Positions 7,018-13,344 of a stretch of 13,344 nt of DNA are shown piece by piece; position 1 is the stretch's first letter; each line of letters starts with the position of its first letter. The DNA is from Sulfurovum sp. (GTDB lineage Bacteria > Campylobacterota > Campylobacteria > Campylobacterales > Sulfurovaceae), in NCBI GenBank assembly GCA_026193735.1, contig JAPHUJ010000208.1, positions 1-13,344 of the forward strand, in the 5' to 3' direction. The notes under the pieces were generated by a model, which was given only the letters and a program-made list of their open reading frames with translations, was not told the origin of the DNA and did no database searches. A program made the position numbers and the translations under genes.

Positions 7018-7045
7018 TGAGAAATAAGAAATGAGAAATGAGAAA
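7018..7045. repeat. Four tandem 7-bp repeats (TGAGAAA) upstream of a -10 box
   Basis: Plus-strand units are 7018-7024 TGAGAAA, 7025-7031 TAAGAAA, 7032-7038 TGAGAAA and 7039-7045 TGAGAAA; 7011-7017 is a degenerate fifth copy. Only one base differs among the four. On the transcribed minus strand the unit reads TTTCTCA, giving T-tracts every seven bases immediately before the TATAAT at 7008-7003. A change in copy number would move the upstream T-tracts in steps of seven bases. The gap holding it contains no gene. Confidence 0.8.
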
Positions 7046-7079
7046 AAGTGTAAAATAATAGGTAAAAAAGCTCGGATTT

Positions 7080-7117
7080 GGTACATACTCGTTTCCTCTG
7101 GTTCAGGCCGTATGTCC
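7080..7117 (-). terminator. Candidate hairpin downstream of the ABC importer operon
   Basis: On the minus strand ACATAC-type arms pair (7115-7110 with 7088-7083, extended by GG/CC around one bulged base). The loop itself can form a small CTG/CAG stem. The structure starts 19 bases after the ATPase stop. A run of six T follows at 7069-7064, but about ten bases lie between the stem and the run, so it is not a textbook rho-independent terminator. Confidence 0.35.
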
Positions 7118-7135
7118 ATCTCTCTGCTTCTCTTT

Positions 7136-8731
7136 TTAGATTGGTAATTTTGGTGCTGATCTTAATAATTTCTGTGTATAGGGATGCTGCGGATTTTCCA
7201 TCACACTTTCCACAGATCCCTGTTCAACTATCTTCCCCTCTTTCATCACTGCCACCTCATCTGCGATGGTAGGAACAATAGAAAGATCATGGGTAATAAA
7301 CAGATAAGAGACCCCTGACTCCTGTTGCAGTTTCTGAAGTAGTCTGAGTATTTGAGTCCTAACAGAAACATCAAGCGCAGAAGTCGGTTCATCACAAATG
7401 ATCAATTCAGGTTCTACTGCTAATGCTCTGGCAATACCTATACGTTGACGCTGACCTCCGGAGAACTCATGAGGATAACGGTGCATATGTTCTGCTTCCA
7501 ATTCAACCTTTTCAAGAAGTTTACTGATCTTGGCATCTTGTGACGCTCTGTTCTTTGAGACTACCCCTAAACTTACCATGCCCTCTCTGATGATATCACC
7601 AATAGTCATACGGGGGTTTAATGCAGAAAAAGGGTCTTGAAAGACGACTTGTATCTTGCGACGATAAGGCTTTAATGCCAATGCACTAAGATGCACAAGA
7701 TCCTGGTCTTCATATTTGACAGTGCCCTCTGTAATAGGCACCAAAGAGAGTATTGCATTCCCTATGGTACTTTTTCCACTTCCAGACTCACCTACCAAAG
7801 CAAGTGTTTTTCCTTTTGGAATCGAAAAACTAACACCATCAACTGACTTAGTGTAACCTACTGTTCGTTGAAAAAACCCTTTTTTTATTGGAAAATGAAC
7901 TTTTAATCCTTCTACTTCAAGTAATTTCCCTGGGGTTCGTAAGCGCTCTCTAGCCTCTTTAGAATGCATAGCATCTTTTAAAAGACTTTGTGTATAGGGA
8001 TGCTGAGGACTGCTAAAAAAAATGTTACACTCTGCCTCTTCCAATATCTCTCCATACCGCATGACCGCCACTCTGTCTGCCATCTGTGCAACCACAGCCA
8101 TATCATGGGTGATGAAGAGTATGGAAAGGTTTCTCTGTACTTGTATTTTTTTCAGTAATTTCAACACTTTTGCCTGTACTGTAACATCTAATGCTGTAGT
8201 AGGCTCATCTGCAATTAAAAGATCGGGTTCACAGGCCAAGGCTATAGCGATCATCACTCTTTGTTTTTGTCCGCCTGAAAGTTGATGCGGGTACCAATTG
8301 TATCTCTCTGTGGGATCTTTTAAGAGAACCTCTTTAAATAGAGAAATGACCTTCTCTTTAGTCTCCTCTTTTCTTAACCCCAGATGTATTTTAATCACCT
8401 CTGCCACCTGTTCTCCAATAGTCATCACAGGATTTAAAGCAGACATAGGTTCCTGAAAAATCATTGCAATAGATTTACCACGAATTTTTTGCATTTTATA
8501 CTCAGGAAGCAAAAATAAAGAATCATTTTTAAATTTAATATCTCCAGAACTCACAGAGATCACCTCAGGAAGCAGTCTCATGATAGCCAATGATGTAAGT
8601 GATTTACCTGACCCTGACTCACCCACCAAGGCAAAGACCTCTCCTTGCTTGATCTCAAAGTTGATGGATTTAAGAAGTTTTTCTCCACCTACTGTAAGAC
8701 TTAGATTTTCTACACTTAAAAGACTGTTCAT
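7136..8731 (-). CDS. yejF: Peptide ABC importer, double ATPase subunit (YejF-like)
   Basis: A 531-residue fusion of two OppD/OppF-type ATPase domains, the same layout and almost the same length as E. coli YejF. Domain 1 has Walker A GESGSGKS (37-44), Q-loop Gln93, signature LSGGQ (151-155), Walker B LLIADEP (171-177) and switch His209. Domain 2 has GESGSGKST (314-322), Gln365, FSGGQ (423-427), LIICDEP (443-449) and His481. Both catalytic glutamates are present, so both sites look competent. Each half ends with the PQHPYTQ-LL segment (242-251 and 515-523) typical of the oligopeptide/nickel subfamily. It powers the two permeases encoded upstream. The ATG overlaps the permease stop by four bases (ATGA) with AAGGAA in front. 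It is the last gene of the importer operon. Confidence 0.95.
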   Translation of the reverse strand: MNSLLSVENLSLTVGGEKLLKSINFEIKQGEVFALVGESGSGKSLTSLAIMRLLPEVISVSSGDIKFKNDSLFLLPEYKMQKIRGKSIAMIFQEPMSALNPVMTIGEQVAEVIKIHLGLRKEETKEKVISLFKEVLLKDPTERYNWYPHQLSGGQKQRVMIAIALACEPDLLIADEPTTALDVTVQAKVLKLLKKIQVQRNLSILFITHDMAVVAQMADRVAVMRYGEILEEAECNIFFSSPQHPYTQSLLKDAMHSKEARERLRTPGKLLEVEGLKVHFPIKKGFFQRTVGYTKSVDGVSFSIPKGKTLALVGESGSGKSTIGNAILSLVPITEGTVKYEDQDLVHLSALALKPYRRKIQVVFQDPFSALNPRMTIGDIIREGMVSLGVVSKNRASQDAKISKLLEKVELEAEHMHRYPHEFSGGQRQRIGIARALAVEPELIICDEPTSALDVSVRTQILRLLQKLQQESGVSYLFITHDLSIVPTIADEVAVMKEGKIVEQGSVESVMENPQHPYTQKLLRSAPKLPI

Positions 8732-10095
8732 GATTTATTCCTTGGATCCAAAACAGTTTGAACACGGTCAGATAATAAATTTGCTGCCAAAACTAAAATA
8801 AACATAAAAACGAAAGCAGAAAAGAGTGACCACCATACCATTGGATCTCTTGCCATTTCAAGTCTTGCCTGATTAATCATATTACCCCAACTGTGCATCG
8901 TAGGGTCAACCCCTACACCCACATAAGAGAGTACTGCCTCAGCCAATACCAGCCCGGAAAAGTCAAGCACAACCGAGATAAGTATAATATGCATCAGATT
9001 GGGAATGATATGACGACGGATAATCGTTAGTCTACCCACACCAAATGCTTTAGCTGCTGTCACAAACTCCATTTGGGATATTTTCAATGTTTCTGCACGA
9101 AGCAATCTGCAAAGTCCCGTCCAACTAGTAATACCCAGAATAAGGATTAAAAATAAAAGTCGAAGATCTGATCTCTCCAGAGTAGTCTCAAACCAGGTAG
9201 GATTGTTACCTATCATCACCTGCATCGAGAGTACACCAGCAGCAATAAGAAGTACACCGGGAATAGAACTCAATGTGGTATAGAGGTATTGGATCACATC
9301 ATCCACCCAACCACCAAACAAACCTGCACTCACACCTAAGAGTATAGCTACAGGCAACATGATCAAAGTAGTTAAAATACCGATCAATACCCCCGTTCGT
9401 ATACTTTTTAAACTTTGGTAGAGCACATCCCCTCCTACTTTATCTGTACCAAGAACATGATAATCAAAACTCAACATGTAAAACCATGTACATAGTATGA
9501 TCAAAAATATAATCATTCCATAGGCTGTGCGCCAGGGCAATTTCGTATTCCCTTGCATGATGAGTTTAAACTCATTTTTAAACCCTTTTCCGCTACGCCA
9601 AAAAATATGCACCAAAATAAACATGATGCTTATTGCCAAACCGATCATGACCGCAATAAAGGATTTTTGTAGACTATGGGCCTTTTTAGAAATATGCTTG
9701 AGAGGCAGATATTCCTGCTTTGTCACACCATGCTCATCCACGATGATTGATTTAGTATATTCATGTGTAGCAAACGGTGCAGAATACGTACGTTCTGTAC
9801 TTTGTATATTATGTGCGAATATCAAGTCCAAAAGACTGACTATCTCTGAGTATTGTACTTGCTCACTTTTAGTCTTTGTCGGCTCCATAGCAAACCGTAC
9901 ATGAACTGAATCAAGTAAGGTAAAAAACAGATAAAAGAACAAAATAATCGCTGAAGCCATCGCTATACTTGATTTAAAAATAGCATGCCATTGCTTTTTA
10001 ATCTGCTCAGAGCGAGATGCACCCCAACCAAAGAAGAGTAGTACACTGAGCAATCCCCACACCAAAATATCTGTCCAGAGTAAAGAAAACATCAT
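8728..10095 (-). CDS. yejE: Peptide ABC importer permease (YejE/OppC-like) with long N-terminal extension
   Basis: The C-terminal half is a standard binding-protein-dependent permease: HVLGTDKVGGDVL (213-225) is the usual OppC/YejE entry motif, and the EAA loop that docks on the ATPase is at about 343-367 (EFVTAAKAFGVGRLTIIRRHIIPN). YejE and OppC are usually 300-350 residues; this protein is 455. The extra part has two N-terminal membrane segments (about 9-26 and 43-62), a soluble stretch of about 80 residues (65-143) that is probably periplasmic, and another segment at 145-167 before the conserved TM1 near 190-209. Start choice: GAGG lies eight bases before ATG 10095, overlapping the upstream stop as ATGATG; the next ATG at 10092 is also possible. 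It is coupled by overlap to both neighbours. Confidence 0.92.
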   Translation of the reverse strand: MMFSLLWTDILVWGLLSVLLFFGWGASRSEQIKKQWHAIFKSSIAMASAIILFFYLFFTLLDSVHVRFAMEPTKTKSEQVQYSEIVSLLDLIFAHNIQSTERTYSAPFATHEYTKSIIVDEHGVTKQEYLPLKHISKKAHSLQKSFIAVMIGLAISIMFILVHIFWRSGKGFKNEFKLIMQGNTKLPWRTAYGMIIFLIILCTWFYMLSFDYHVLGTDKVGGDVLYQSLKSIRTGVLIGILTTLIMLPVAILLGVSAGLFGGWVDDVIQYLYTTLSSIPGVLLIAAGVLSMQVMIGNNPTWFETTLERSDLRLLFLILILGITSWTGLCRLLRAETLKISQMEFVTAAKAFGVGRLTIIRRHIIPNLMHIILISVVLDFSGLVLAEAVLSYVGVGVDPTMHSWGNMINQARLEMARDPMVWWSLFSAFVFMFILVLAANLLSDRVQTVLDPRNKS

Positions 10096-11066
10096 AATTT
10101 TACCCTCGGATCAAATAGCGTATAAGAGATATCGGTGAGAATAAGTCCTACGATATAAAGCATAGAACCCAAAAACACCATTGCTTTTACAATAGCAAAA
10201 TCCTGTGAGCTAATAGCATCTATCGTATATGATCCAAGTCCAGGAATACCAAAAAAAGACTCCATGATCAAACTTCCCATAAAAAGTGTAGGTATCACGA
10301 CCACTACACCTGTCAAAATCGGCAACATTCCATTTCGTAGAACATGGACAAAAAGTACTCTCAGTTCTGAAAGTCCCTTAGCTCTTGCCGTACGGACATA
10401 GTCCTGGTTTATCTGTTCCAAAAAGATACTGCGGTACCATCTTACTCCTGAACCAATTCCTGAAAAAACACCTATCATCACAGGTAAAAGAATAAAACTA
10501 ATCCCGTTCCATCCGCTTTCATATCCTGAAATAGGCACCCAATGCCACATTTTTGAAAAGAGCACCTGCCCTGCAATAATATAAAAAAGCCCCGAGATCG
10601 ACATGATCATAACTGCAAGGATCATCATAGTACTATCTAAAACCGAACCCCTAAAAAGGACCAAAATCAATGCCAATGAAATATTGGTAATAAGCGCAAT
10701 CATGAAGGTAGGCAGAGCAATAGCCAAACTTGGCCCCATGCGTTCTTGAATGTCTGAACCTATATTACGATTGGAATCTGATATGCCAAAATCAAAAGAA
10801 AAAAGTTTCAGAGACTCTGTCACAAACAGTGTTTCTGTCAGCATCGAAATGCCTTCTTCATTATGATTGATAAAAAGTGGTTTATCGTATCCTCTATGTT
10901 CTTTCCACGCCTGTATCATTTGAGGCGTAATCTGTTTTGCACCTAACTGCACTCTTGCCATATCATCTGGGCTGTTTACCATAAAAAAGAGCATAAAAGT
11001 AATAAGGTTGACTCCTATCAATATTGGTATAGCGTAAATAAGTCTTCTTAAAATATAGGCAAACAT
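10092..11066 (-). CDS. yejB: Peptide ABC importer permease (YejB/OppB-like)
   Basis: A 324-residue inner-membrane permease of the OppB/DppB/YejB class. MFAYILRRLIYAIPILIGVN at the N-terminus is the standard first helix. It is followed by a roughly 80-residue periplasmic stretch (32-110) and then five more helices. The EAA motif, the contact with the ATPase, is at 222-250 (DYVRTARAKGLSE then HVLRNGMLPIL). The end (DISYTLFDPRVKL) is also typical. It pairs with the YejE-like permease to form the channel. The start codon directly follows the stop of the binding-protein gene (TAAATG) with AGAGGA eight bases upstream, so translation is probably coupled. Confidence 0.95.
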   Translation of the reverse strand: MFAYILRRLIYAIPILIGVNLITFMLFFMVNSPDDMARVQLGAKQITPQMIQAWKEHRGYDKPLFINHNEEGISMLTETLFVTESLKLFSFDFGISDSNRNIGSDIQERMGPSLAIALPTFMIALITNISLALILVLFRGSVLDSTMMILAVMIMSISGLFYIIAGQVLFSKMWHWVPISGYESGWNGISFILLPVMIGVFSGIGSGVRWYRSIFLEQINQDYVRTARAKGLSELRVLFVHVLRNGMLPILTGVVVVIPTLFMGSLIMESFFGIPGLGSYTIDAISSQDFAIVKAMVFLGSMLYIVGLILTDISYTLFDPRVKL

Positions 11067-13247
11067 TTATTGATCCTCTTTATTGATAACGGCTTTTTGT
11101 CTATTTTGGTAAATACGATGTAATATAAAGCCCATAATGACGATAAATAAAACAAAAGCGATCAAAGGAAGCATAGCAGGCTGATTCCACTCTTTTTGTC
11201 TACTCGCTCTTAACTGTGCGTCCACACGTTTATATTTCAGTGTGTTATTTGCCATAGCATGCGGCAAGACATTTTTATACCATTGATGGAACAGTACTAA
11301 AGATTTAGGATGAACTCCCCATATCCATGGCACATCTTCTCTAACTATTTCCAGCATTTTTTCTATTTTCTTTTTTCTTTCAGGTGTATTTTTCATCGTT
11401 TTTATCTGATCAAAAAGTCTATCAAATTTTCGATTCTGATAATTTGAACTATTAATTCCTGATCCATTTGTATTTATTACAGCATTCCCCCCATAAAGCA
11501 AAAAGAGAAAATTTTCAGGATCAGGATAGTCGGCATTCCATCCCCATGAGAAAATCTGTACTTTTCCTTTTCTCATTTTCTCCTGAAAACGATTATAGTC
11601 AGAAGACCGTATCACAAGCCGTATCCCCAGTTTGGCAAACTGTTTACGCTGCCAATCCATCAATGCTCTGTCATCAGGGCCTGTAGCTGTAGCATCATAA
11701 TGTAAGGTCAATACTTTTCCCGTCTTCCTTGAAATACCGCCAGGGTACCCTGCTTCTGCCAATAACTTTTGGGCCACTTTAATAGATTTTCGTACACGTT
11801 TACCGTCTACCCAGTCATAAATAACTTTATCCGTACCTTTTTCTCCCTCTTCATACCCAAAGATACCGGGAGGGATAGGTCCCTGTGCAGCAATTCCCCG
11901 TTCATTCATAAAAATAGAGATATATTCTTCTTCATTTTGTGCGATACTGATAGCCTGTCTCAATTTTTTTGCTGAGTCGGTATACCCGCCAACTATAGGA
12001 TCACTCATATTAAAAGCCATATAAAAAATAGAAGGTTGAATCGAACTTCTTAACTCGATCCCTTTTTCAACCATTTCAGCACTTAAGTCCATATTGCCTG
12101 TTGATGAGATTTGCACTGCCTGATCAAAGGCTTCAGATCCTATTCCAGAAGCATCATAATACCCTTGTAAAAACTTATTCCATGAAGGAATACTTTCTTT
12201 TTCTAAAGCGTAGACAATCTCTTTAATAAAAGGCAATTTCTTTCCGGAATCTTCAAGCAACTCTTTGGGTACATTAGACGTTTGAATCTCTTCTGGACTA
12301 AGCGAAGGATAAATCTCATCATGATAGTTTGGATTTGCCAATAAGCGCATCTGTTTATTTGGATTGTTTTCAGCTAGGTAATACGCACCTGTACCAACAG
12401 GAAACCAGTTCAATGTTATATTTTTACGGATCAATGCTTTTTGCTGGTAAAAAAGATCTGCTTCCCAGGGGATAGGGGCAAAAAAATTCATGCTCAGCCA
12501 ATAGCTAAACTGTGGATATTTACCTTTTATCCTGATCGTTAACACCATGTCACTGATAACCTTCACTCCCTCTATAGAATAGTCACGAAGGTCAACCAAT
12601 TGATGACTCTTTTTTTTCTCATTTGCAATTTGTGTGATTTTTTGAGAAAACGTTTCCAATCCGACAATATGTTCCTGCATATGATCTAAAATAGGTGAAT
12701 GATTTTGTCTAACAGCCATTCTCTTGATCGCATACTCATAATCGGCCATTGTCAATCTACGTGTTGCTGTTTCTTTGAAATCATCCAGAGAATCTATCTT
12801 GGACAATACATCTTCACTCAGTCCGCCATACTTCAATGTGCCATCTTTATTTTTTACAAAAGCTGGATGATTTTGATATTTAATGTCTTTTCTTAGATCT
12901 AAACGGTATTCTGAGTACATAACAAACCTTGAGGCTTCAGATACTTCACGATTATCTTTATCCCAGTAAGTGATCGTCGGCATTTGTGTTAAGGTTAAGG
13001 GTTCAAGTTCATAGGGTCTTTTAAGATAATTGTATTGTAACGGAGGCTCATAAATTTGACTAATAACAGCCCACTCGATTGCATTATATGATTGCACGGG
13101 ATCAAGTCTTTTCAGGGGTATGGAAAATGACGAAAAAAGGGTCTCTGTTTCTATTTTTTTTGAATTATGCGGGTTATTCCATACCTGTGCATATGCAGAA
13201 ATGGTTAAACATACTAAAACAAGTATCTTAGCTAATAATCTGTTCAT
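11067..13247 (-). CDS. yejA: Periplasmic peptide-binding protein (SBP family 5, YejA-like) with C-terminal membrane anchor
   Basis: A 726-residue extracellular solute-binding protein of family 5 (oligopeptide/YejA type). It has an N-terminal signal peptide (1-20; MNRLLAK, hydrophobic core, AYA before Gln21) without a lipobox. FSSFSIPLKRLDP (38-50), the TGAYYL region (286-291), ATGPDDRALMDWQRKQFAKL (521-540) and WGWNADYPDPENFLFLLYGG (568-587) are family features. YejA and OppA homologues are about 550-610 residues and soluble. This one has insertions in its N-terminal half and a C-terminal hydrophobic helix (about 692-709) followed by the basic tail RIYQNRQK, predicting anchoring in the inner membrane with the tail in the cytosol. 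An in-frame TAA sits directly before the ATG, so this is the earliest possible start. Its Shine-Dalgarno is weak. It is the first gene of the importer operon. Confidence 0.93.
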   Translation of the reverse strand: MNRLLAKILVLVCLTISAYAQVWNNPHNSKKIETETLFSSFSIPLKRLDPVQSYNAIEWAVISQIYEPPLQYNYLKRPYELEPLTLTQMPTITYWDKDNREVSEASRFVMYSEYRLDLRKDIKYQNHPAFVKNKDGTLKYGGLSEDVLSKIDSLDDFKETATRRLTMADYEYAIKRMAVRQNHSPILDHMQEHIVGLETFSQKITQIANEKKKSHQLVDLRDYSIEGVKVISDMVLTIRIKGKYPQFSYWLSMNFFAPIPWEADLFYQQKALIRKNITLNWFPVGTGAYYLAENNPNKQMRLLANPNYHDEIYPSLSPEEIQTSNVPKELLEDSGKKLPFIKEIVYALEKESIPSWNKFLQGYYDASGIGSEAFDQAVQISSTGNMDLSAEMVEKGIELRSSIQPSIFYMAFNMSDPIVGGYTDSAKKLRQAISIAQNEEEYISIFMNERGIAAQGPIPPGIFGYEEGEKGTDKVIYDWVDGKRVRKSIKVAQKLLAEAGYPGGISRKTGKVLTLHYDATATGPDDRALMDWQRKQFAKLGIRLVIRSSDYNRFQEKMRKGKVQIFSWGWNADYPDPENFLFLLYGGNAVINTNGSGINSSNYQNRKFDRLFDQIKTMKNTPERKKKIEKMLEIVREDVPWIWGVHPKSLVLFHQWYKNVLPHAMANNTLKYKRVDAQLRASRQKEWNQPAMLPLIAFVLFIVIMGFILHRIYQNRQKAVINKEDQ

Positions 13248-13275
13248 TTACTTTGGGGGAAATACCTTTCTTTAA

Positions 13276-13281
13276 ATTATA
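13276..13281 (-). promoter_or_regulatory. Probable -10 box of the ABC importer operon
   Basis: TATAAT at 13281-13276 on the minus strand, about 29 bases before the binding-protein start. T-rich sequence and a weak TTAAAT at -35 (16-bp spacer) lie upstream. The leader would be about 22 bases. It is the only good -10 match in the 97-base gap at the right end of the window. Confidence 0.5.
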
Positions 13282-13314
13282 AAAGGAGAAACTAAAAATT
13301 TAATAGTAGCATAC

Positions 13315-13340
13315 ATCCATAACAATTAAGATAATCCATA
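13315..13340. repeat. Direct repeat ATCCATA upstream of the importer promoter
   Basis: ATCCATA occurs at 13315-13321 and again at 13334-13340, 19 bp apart (roughly two helical turns), upstream of the predicted -10 box. Such spacing would suit two copies of a regulator bound on one face of the DNA. Seven-base matches in AT-rich sequence can be chance, and the window edge cuts off the context. Confidence 0.25.
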
Positions 13341-13344
13341 CAAA

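Noticed and set aside
7046..7135. Possible small RNA or tRNA gene in the gap between the ATPase and transporter genes
   Set aside because: No cloverleaf, CCA end or T-loop motif is visible, and the one hairpin is better explained as an operon end. No promoter points into it other than those of the neighbouring operons.
9527..9904. Plus-strand open frame of 125 codons opposite the permease N-terminal extension
   Set aside because: Considered because the permease extension is unusual. However, the minus-strand frame continues unbroken into the conserved permease core and has coupled start and stop, so the plus-strand frame is a shadow.
11067..13247. Lipoprotein anchoring of the binding protein through Cys13
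   Set aside because: Cys13 lies inside the hydrophobic core with valine at -1, which does not fit a lipobox, whereas AYA before Gln21 is a good signal peptidase I site.

Overview
All convincing genes in this AT-rich window lie on the minus strand, so transcription runs from high to low coordinates. The gene set suggests a Campylobacterota (epsilonproteobacterial) genome, probably a Sulfurimonas/Sulfurovum-like or related lineage. The main reasons are a four-subunit pyruvate:acceptor oxidoreductase in the gamma-delta-alpha-beta order known from Helicobacter and Campylobacter, a Campylobacterota-style MnmC-like methyltransferase, and T-rich promoters with a clear TATAAT -10 box and poor -35 boxes. 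The genus is inferred from gene content and cannot be proven here.

Read in the direction of transcription there are four blocks. (1) 13247-7136: a Yej/Opp-type peptide ABC importer in the order binding protein, permease B, permease C/E, double ATPase. Its genes touch or overlap (TAAATG, ATGATG and ATGA junctions), so it is a tightly coupled operon. The binding protein has a signal peptide and also a C-terminal membrane anchor. The second permease carries a long extra N-terminal membrane region. (2) 6896-4790: a BT1/folate-biopterin-type MFS transporter followed one base later by a HAD phosphatase. Upstream are two possible -10 boxes, one preceded by a 4 x 7-bp tandem repeat. (3) 4690-1454: porC-porD-porA-porB, encoding pyruvate:ferredoxin/flavodoxin oxidoreductase. 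This makes or consumes acetyl-CoA and would be the pyruvate synthase feeding off the reductive TCA cycle if the host is autotrophic. It ends in a strong inverted repeat. (4) 1250-1: luxS, a 99-residue unknown protein, and the first 148 codons of an MnmC-like tRNA-modifying methyltransferase that runs off the left edge. These three overlap (TAATG, then an 11-bp overlap) and probably share the promoter at 1277-1306.

The gaps longer than about 90 bases are 1251-1453, 4691-4789, 6897-7135 and 13248-13344. They hold promoters, inverted repeats and the heptamer repeat; no RNA gene, CRISPR array, insertion sequence or integrase was seen. The window is mostly ordinary metabolic and transport sequence. 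The items most worth a second look are the heptamer repeat at a promoter, the unusual architecture of two importer subunits, the BT1 transporter-phosphatase pair, and the uncharacterised protein coupled between luxS and the tRNA methyltransferase gene.
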